Assembly: GCF_000009985.1 (NCBI RefSeq)
Contig: NC_007626.1
Span: forward strand, 4,693,789-4,757,788
Origin: Paramagnetospirillum magneticum AMB-1
GTDB taxonomy: Bacteria; Pseudomonadota; Alphaproteobacteria; Rhodospirillales; Magnetospirillaceae
Length of the DNA: 64,000 nucleotides
Direction: 5' to 3'
Part shown: in pieces, positions 59,355 through 64,000 of the stretch
Position numbering within the stretch: position 1 is the stretch's first letter
Layout: every line of letters begins with the position of its first letter
Notes under the pieces: generated by a model
What the model saw: only the letters and a program-made list of their open reading frames with translations
Database searches by the model: none
Told to the model about the DNA's origin: nothing
Made by a program: the position numbers and the translations under genes

Positions 59355-59963
59355 TTAGCCGGCAGCCTCGGTCTCGGTGGTCTCGGCACGGGCCACGGTG
59401 GGGGCCGCGATGGAGGCCACGGTAGCGCCCGACGCCACGTGGTAGGGCTTGGCACCCGCCGGCAGCTTCAGATCCGACAGATGGATGGAGGCGCCGATTT
59501 CCAGGCCGTCCAGGTCGATCAGGATCTCGTGCGGGATATCGTTCGGACTGCAGGTGATCTCGATTTCGTGCAGCTCGACGTTCAGCACGCCGCCCTTCTT
59601 GATGCCCGGGGACTTCAGCTCGTTGGTGAAGTGGACCGGCACCTTCACATGGATGGCGTGGTCGGCCGAGACGCGCATGAAGTCGACGTGGATCGGCTGA
59701 TCGGTCACCGGGTGCATCTGGACGTCACGGGCCAGGCAAAGGTGCTTGCCGTCCTTGCCGAGATCGACGTTGAACAGCTGAGTGAAGAAACCGGTCTTGC
59801 TGATCTGGGCCCAAACGACGCGGGGGTCCATCTGAATGCAGATGGCGGCCTTCTTGTCACCGTAGATGACACCGGGAACCTTACCGGCACGACGAGTGGC
59901 ACGGGCGGCCCCCTTTCCGCTTCCGTCGCGCAGCTCGGCGGCGATGGCGATTGCTTCGGACAT
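59355..59963 (-). CDS. rplY: 50S ribosomal protein L25 (general stress protein Ctc)
   Basis: A 202-aa long-form L25/Ctc protein: the N-terminal 5S rRNA-binding domain ([21 protein letters not shown]..., [15 protein letters not shown]) and C-terminal TL5/Ctc beta domain ([52 protein letters not shown]). The start [11 protein letters not shown] at 59963 matches the family. First gene of the rplY-pth-ychF group. Confidence 0.94.
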
Positions 59964-60150
59964 TGTACTCTCCTGACAAACGAATATATGCGCGGCCTCC
60001 AGGGGTGCCACGCGGAAGCGGGTCGTTTACACCGGTTGCGTCCGCTTGGCAAGGGTAAGTAGACTCCTTTCGTTCCTCGGATAAGGCCTGTCCCATGACG
60101 CTTGATGCCCCCCGTTCTGATTCCCCCCGTTCCGATTCACAGCGCCCGCG

Positions 60151-61362
60151 ATGACGGGCTCGGCACGCGACGTCCTGGCGCAAAAGGGCTTCAGGCTGTT
60201 TCTCACCGCCCGGCTGCTATCCTCCCTGGCCCAGCAGATCGCCACGGTGGCGGTGGGCTGGCTGGTCTACGACGTCTCGGGAGACCCGCTGCAACTGGGT
60301 CTGGTCGGGCTGGCGCAATTCGTCCCCGCCCTGCTGCTGACCCTGCCGGGCGGCCATCTGGCCGACCGGGCCGACCGCCGCCTGATCCTGCTGTGCGCCA
60401 CGCTGCTGACCATGCTGGCCATGGGCGGGCTGCTGCTGCTCAGCCTGGAGGGCAAGCCCAGCCTGCCCGCCATCTTCGCGGTGATGGCGGTGCTCGGCGC
60501 CGTGCGGGCCTTCTGGGCGCCGGCCGGGCAATCCATGACCGCCATGCTGGTGGAGCGCCATCTGCTCAGCCGCGCCGTGGCGCTCAACTCCACAATCTGG
60601 CAGGTCACCGTCATCGCCGGCCCGGCCATGGGCGGCCTGCTCTACGCCTTCGGCCCGGCGGTGGTGTTCGGCAGCGCCACCCTGCTGCTGGGCTCGGCCG
60701 CCATCGCCGTCTTCCTGCTGGCGCCCATGCCGCCCCACGGCCTGGGAGAGCGGCCCCACATCCTGGACGGCATCCGCTTTGTCAGAAGCCGGCCCGAGAT
60801 CCTGGGCTCCATCTCGCTGGATCTGTTCGCCGTGCTGCTGGGCGGCGCCACCGCCCTGCTGCCCATCTATGCCCGCGACATCCTGATGACCGGGCCGCTG
60901 GGCCTGGGCCTTCTGCGCAGCGCCCCGGCCATGGGCGCCGCCCTGTCCGCCGCCCTGCTGGCCCACCGCCCGCCCGAACGCCACGCCGGGCACAAGCTGT
61001 TCATCGCCGTGGCGGTGTTCGGCCTGGGCACCATCGTTTTCGGCCTGTCCACCAGCTTTCCCCTGTCCATGGCCGCCCTGGCGATCCTCGGCGCCGCCGA
61101 CATGGTCAGCGTGGTGCTGCGCCAGACCTTGGTGCAGATCAACACCCCCGACGACATGCGGGGACGGGTCAGCGCCGTCAACCTGGTGTTCATCACCGCC
61201 TCCAACGAACTGGGCGAGTTCGAGTCCGGCGTGGCCGCCGCCCTGCTGGGCACCGTGCCTGCGGTGGTGGTTGGCGGCGTGGGCTGCCTGCTGGTGGCGG
61301 GAGTCTGGGCGTGGCGGTTCCCGGCCTTGCGTAATTTCGAACTTCCCCGGAGTCATCCATGA
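60151..61362 (+). CDS. MFS transporter, EntS-like
   Basis: A 403-aa major-facilitator protein with 12 predicted helices, the loop 2-3 motif GGHLADRADRRLIL and a central loop near residue 200. It resembles the enterobactin-exporter (EntS/DHA3) branch, which exports small molecules, but substrate is unknown. The stop overlaps the start of the HD-domain gene by 4 nt. Confidence 0.85.
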   Translation: MTGSARDVLAQKGFRLFLTARLLSSLAQQIATVAVGWLVYDVSGDPLQLGLVGLAQFVPALLLTLPGGHLADRADRRLILLCATLLTMLAMGGLLLLSLEGKPSLPAIFAVMAVLGAVRAFWAPAGQSMTAMLVERHLLSRAVALNSTIWQVTVIAGPAMGGLLYAFGPAVVFGSATLLLGSAAIAVFLLAPMPPHGLGERPHILDGIRFVRSRPEILGSISLDLFAVLLGGATALLPIYARDILMTGPLGLGLLRSAPAMGAALSAALLAHRPPERHAGHKLFIAVAVFGLGTIVFGLSTSFPLSMAALAILGAADMVSVVLRQTLVQINTPDDMRGRVSAVNLVFITASNELGEFESGVAAALLGTVPAVVVGGVGCLLVAGVWAWRFPALRNFELPRSHP

Positions 61363-61958
61363 TCGCCTTCCCCGATCCCCGTCTTGCCGCCCAGATCGCC
61401 TTCGTGGTCGAGATCGACAAGCTGAAGGGAGTGCTGCGCCAGACGCTACTGATGGATTCCTCCCGGCGCGAGAACGACGCCGAGCATTCCTGGCACATCG
61501 CCACCATGTCCTTCCTGCTGGCCGAATACGCCGACCAGCCGGTGGAGATCGGCCGGGTGGCGCGCATGCTGCTGATCCACGACATCGTCGAGATCGATGC
61601 CGGCGACACCTTCATCCATGACGAGGCCGGGCACGAGGACAAGGAAGAGCGGGAAAGGAAGGCCGCAGCGCGCCTGTTCGGCCTGTTGCCCGCCGATCAG
61701 GCCGGCGAGTACAGCGCATTGTGGCAGGAATACGAGGCGCGCCAGACGGCGGACGCCCGCTTCGCCGATGCGCTGGACCGTCTGCAGCCCCTGCTCCACA
61801 ATTTCGAGACCGGCGGCGCCACCTGGAAGCCCCACGGCGTCACCCGGGCCAAGGTGGACAAGCTGACGCCGCGCATCGCGGCGGGATCAAAGCGCTTGGG
61901 CGCCTATGCCCGCGCCCTGGTGGACGAGGCGGTGCGGCGGGGCTATCTGGCGCCGTAG
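61359..61958 (+). CDS. HD-domain hydrolase, YfbR-like 5'-nucleotidase
   Basis: A 199-aa HD-superfamily phosphohydrolase. Metal ligands are visible in ENDAEHSWHIA (His), LLIHDIVEIDAGD (HD pair) and a later Asp. The sequence follows the YfbR/HDDC2 group that dephosphorylates deoxynucleoside 5'-monophosphates. Translationally coupled to the MFS gene (ATGA). Confidence 0.83.
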   Translation: MIAFPDPRLAAQIAFVVEIDKLKGVLRQTLLMDSSRRENDAEHSWHIATMSFLLAEYADQPVEIGRVARMLLIHDIVEIDAGDTFIHDEAGHEDKEERERKAAARLFGLLPADQAGEYSALWQEYEARQTADARFADALDRLQPLLHNFETGGATWKPHGVTRAKVDKLTPRIAAGSKRLGAYARALVDEAVRRGYLAP

Positions 61959-61973
61959 CGTAGCCGTTGCACG

Positions 61974-61997
61974 GGACGGGTCTGGGCGGCAGCCCTA
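61974..61997. repeat. intergenic repeat family 1, copy g (remnant)
   Basis: GGGACGGGTCTGGGCGGCAGCCCTAGA corresponds to the last hairpin of copies b and e. It lies between the convergent HD-domain and 61995 genes and just overlaps the latter's stop. Confidence 0.4.
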
Positions 61998-62405
61998 GAC
62001 TCGCTTGCCGAAGGTCGGCGGCCCTCTCCGCGTCAGGACGGGAGGAGCGTCGTCCGGGACCGGTCCCGGGTCGGCGAAGAGCGGCTCAGGATGGGGAAAG
62101 CTCGGCTCGGGCATCGCCATGGGCCGGCGCACGCTGACCAATGCCAGCCGGAATTCCCCGAAATCCTTTCCCAGGATCAGCTTGAACGGAACGAGCGAGA
62201 AGGCCAGCCCCAGGACCACGCCGGCCGGTCCCACGATAGCGGCGGCGCTCTGGTGCGAGGCGCCCGCGCCGATCATGGCGAACGTCAACAGAAGCGAGCC
62301 GACGAAGCCGACGGCGCCACTCAGGATGATGGCCAGCAGGTTGCGCCAGAGATAGGCCCACCACACCCTCAGGGTTCGCCCCCAGGTTACCTCGAGTTCG
62401 ACCAT
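61995..62405 (-). CDS. small membrane protein of unknown function
   Basis: A 136-aa protein with two to three hydrophobic segments (LLAIILSGAVGFVGSLLLTFAMIGAG, then IVGPAGVVLGLAFSLVPFKLILG) and a Pro-rich cytoplasmic tail ending PPTFGKRV. No family recognised. The spacer 62406-62514 holds no gene. Confidence 0.6.
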   Translation of the reverse strand: MVELEVTWGRTLRVWWAYLWRNLLAIILSGAVGFVGSLLLTFAMIGAGASHQSAAAIVGPAGVVLGLAFSLVPFKLILGKDFGEFRLALVSVRRPMAMPEPSFPHPEPLFADPGPVPDDAPPVLTRRGPPTFGKRV

Positions 62406-62514
62406 GTCACCCTCCCCTTTAATGGCGCCATGACCATTATCTACAGGGATTGGTGGCGCCGATCTGTGAGAGGCGCAACACTGGGCGTGATCGGCAACGG
62501 TTCAATCGGCGGCG

Positions 62515-63285
62515 TCAGTCCTTCCTCGCCACCATGAACAGCCGGCGGAAGGGGAACAGGGTCTTGCCGTCGGGACGCGGCGGGTAGGCCGCCTGGATGC
62601 GCCGGGCGTATTCGGCCAGAAAGCCGGTGGCCCAGGCGCCGTCCACCGCCGTCATCAAGGGGCGCAGCGCCGTGCCCTTGGTCCAGGTGACCACCGGGTT
62701 GTCGCCTTCCAGCACGTGCAGGTACTCGGTCTCCCAGATGTCGATATGGGAGGAATGGGCGGCCAGCAGGTCATAATAAAAGGAAGGCTCGCCCACCGGG
62801 AAGCGGGCGGCCAGGGGGCCGAGCACCTCGGCCCACGGCCCGGCAGAGGCGGCCTCGGCCATGATGGTGTGGGAGGCGGCATAGTGGTTGTGGGGCATCT
62901 GCACCGCCAGCACGCCGCCCGAACTCACCCGCTCCATCAGCTTGGGAAACAGACTGTCGTGCCCATCCAGCCAATGCAGCGCGGCGTTGGAGAACAGGAT
63001 GTCCACCTCGCCGCCGTTTTCCGCCCAGCCGGCGGCATCGCCCTCGAGATAGCGCACGGCGCCGCCGTGATCGCGCGCGGTCATCAGCATCTCGGGCGAG
63101 GAATCGATGCCGATGACGTCGGCGTCCGCCCAGCGTTCCTTAAGAATACGGGTCACGTTGCCGGTGCCGCATCCCAGGTCCACCACCCGGCGGGCGTCGG
63201 CCAGGTCGATACGGGCCATCAGGTCGAGCGCCGGACGCAGGCGCGGCTGGGCAAAGGCGGAATAGATGGCGGGATCCCAGGCCAT
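62515..63285 (-). CDS. tam: trans-aconitate methyltransferase-like SAM methyltransferase
   Basis: A 256-aa class I methyltransferase beginning MAWDPAIYSAFAQPRLRPALDLMARI, the typical start of Tam. SAM-binding motif VVDLGCGTGNVTRIL (34-48), motif II VIGIDSSPEML and motif LFSNAALHWLDGHD follow. Tam methylates trans-aconitate, a by-product that inhibits aconitase. Transcribed away from rpmH. Confidence 0.87.
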   Translation of the reverse strand: MAWDPAIYSAFAQPRLRPALDLMARIDLADARRVVDLGCGTGNVTRILKERWADADVIGIDSSPEMLMTARDHGGAVRYLEGDAAGWAENGGEVDILFSNAALHWLDGHDSLFPKLMERVSSGGVLAVQMPHNHYAASHTIMAEAASAGPWAEVLGPLAARFPVGEPSFYYDLLAAHSSHIDIWETEYLHVLEGDNPVVTWTKGTALRPLMTAVDGAWATGFLAEYARRIQAAYPPRPDGKTLFPFRRLFMVARKD

Positions 63286-63361
63286 GTCGGGCGGCTCCTC
63301 TTGAAAATTGCCCCAGTGTAGCCGTTCGGGCTGGGTTCTAAAACCGGCGAGCGCTTATTCC

Positions 63362-63467
63362 TGTCATCCCGAGCGCCGGCGAGGGATCTCCGCTCGGCAT
63401 GGAGGTGCCGGTTCTGAAAAGCCGAGCCAGAACGAGATCCCTCCTCCCGGTGGTCGTCGGGATGACA
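63362..63467. repeat. intergenic repeat family 2, copy b
   Basis: Perfect 11-bp terminal inverted repeats, TGTCATCCCGA at the left and TCGGGATGACA at the right, with inner arms GAGGGATCTC / GAGATCCCTC and a central GCTCGGC / GCCGAGC pair. The ~106-bp unit folds end to end. It lies between divergent tam and rpmH. Confidence 0.7.
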
Positions 63468-63513
63468 CGTTACCCCGACAGATCGTCGATAAAAAACCCG
63501 TGCACTCCGCGCA

Positions 63514-63542
63514 TTGACTCTTAGGGTCACCCGGCTTATACA
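63514..63542 (+). promoter_or_regulatory. sigma-70 promoter of rpmH-rnpA
   Basis: TTGACT, 17-bp spacer, TATACA, 43 bp upstream of rpmH: a near-consensus promoter in a position typical of this strongly expressed operon. Confidence 0.75.
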
Positions 63543-63584
63543 CGTCCGCTCATTTTCAAGTCCGTTCAGTTTGGAGTACCTCCC

Positions 63585-63719
63585 GTGAAGCGTACCTATC
63601 AGCCGAGCAAGCTCGTCCGCGCCCGCCGCCACGGCTTCCGCGCTCGTATGGCCACTGTCGGTGGCCGCAAGGTCATCGCCAACCGCCGCCGCCAGGGCCG
63701 CAAGAAGCTGTCCGCTTAA
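63585..63719 (+). CDS. rpmH: 50S ribosomal protein L34
   Basis: A 44-aa protein, [20 protein letters not shown] at its start and [12 protein letters not shown] at its end: a complete, canonical L34. GTG start at 63585 with GGAG upstream (TTTGGAGTACCTCCC). It is followed by rnpA six bases later, the universal bacterial order, often close to the chromosome origin region. Confidence 0.97.
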
Positions 63720-63725
63720 GTCCCC

Positions 63726-64000
63726 ATGGCCGCGCGGCTTGATCGGCTTAAGAAACGGGCCGATTTCCTGCGTGTCGCGGCCCTGAGGCGAAAGTGGGCG
63801 GCGCCGGGCCTGATTCTTCAGGCCGCGCCCGCATCCGGAACGGATTTGCAAGCCGACTCGCTCAGGGTCGGCTTCACCGTTTCCAAGAAGGTGGGAAATT
63901 CGGTGTGCCGCAACCGGGCCAGACGCAGGCTTCGGGAAGCGGTGGCTCAGGTTTTTCCGGCTCATGCCAGCGCGGGCCTCGATTACGTGGTGATCGGGCG
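63726..64000 (+). CDS. rnpA: ribonuclease P protein component, 3'-truncated by window edge
   Basis: The first 91 codons of RnpA: MAARLDRLKKRADFLRVAAL, then GFTVSKKVGNSVCRNRARRRLREAV, which contains the RNR motif that binds RNase P RNA. It assists the catalytic RNA in removing 5' leaders of tRNA precursors. Runs off the end of the window; cotranscribed with rpmH. Confidence 0.95.
   Translation, partial: MAARLDRLKKRADFLRVAALRRKWAAPGLILQAAPASGTDLQADSLRVGFTVSKKVGNSVCRNRARRRLREAVAQVFPAHASAGLDYVVIG

Overview
The window looks like chromosome of a high-GC alphaproteobacterium of the Rhodospirillales, most probably Magnetospirillum or a close relative. This rests on an Irr-type Fur regulator with an HHH motif, the fdxA-carD pair, many chemotaxis, GGDEF and hemerythrin-type proteins, and overall protein similarity as I recall it. 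No magnetosome genes are present, so the genus is an inference.

Positions 1-9599 are the right-hand part of an integrated mobile island with lower GC and different codon use from the rest. It begins inside a tyrosine recombinase and ends with a 45-bp copy of the 3' end of a tRNA-Arg(CCU) gene (9555-9599), the expected attachment-site scar. Inside are a DUF6641-like protein, an unknown 271-aa protein paired with a clamp-loader-like AAA+ ATPase, a SpoVG-like protein, a two-gene oxygen/c-di-GMP module (ODP-type metallo-beta-lactamase-fold protein plus diguanylate cyclase), a second catalytic-domain-only recombinase, several orphan small proteins and a bacteriohemerythrin. Thirteen 17-bp palindromes of the form TGT-N11-ACA are scattered through the island. 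They cluster in front of its transcription units, so it appears to carry its own regulon. I found no capsid, portal, relaxase or conjugation gene.

Positions 9600-20400 hold a glycine-zipper lipoprotein operon, a lipoprotein/response regulator/histidine kinase operon, a chemotaxis receptor, a YegD-like Hsp70, a DASS anion transporter and irr. An IS5-family element (19320-20258, TCA target duplication) sits just 5' of irr.

Positions 20400-36200 hold metabolic and housekeeping genes: gpt, a gamma-glutamyltransferase, a GST, gluQ, an esterase, an HNH nuclease, a polysaccharide deacetylase, a nitroreductase, DUF4197, a phosphoesterase, carD, fdxA, terC, a PAS-GGDEF-EAL protein, a J-domain protein and a DUF2189 membrane protein.

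Positions 36180-51700 hold a Bax-inhibitor-1 protein, the ybbA-ybbP/tesA cluster (ybbP frameshifted), a FIST-domain gene with thpR, a DMT transporter, actP, a five-gene nickel/cobalt ECF transporter (nikKMLQO type) and, nearby, a protein that is about 40 percent histidine.

Positions 51700-64000 hold a LysR regulator, hpf, htpG, a diguanylate cyclase, a UbiA prenyltransferase, ychF-pth-rplY, an MFS transporter with an HD hydrolase, a Tam-like methyltransferase, and rpmH-rnpA running off the end.

Two families of intergenic repeats occur in the core. All seven copies of one family lie between convergent genes, which suggests bidirectional terminators. The other is a ~106-bp inverted-repeat element with TGTCATCCCGA-type ends.
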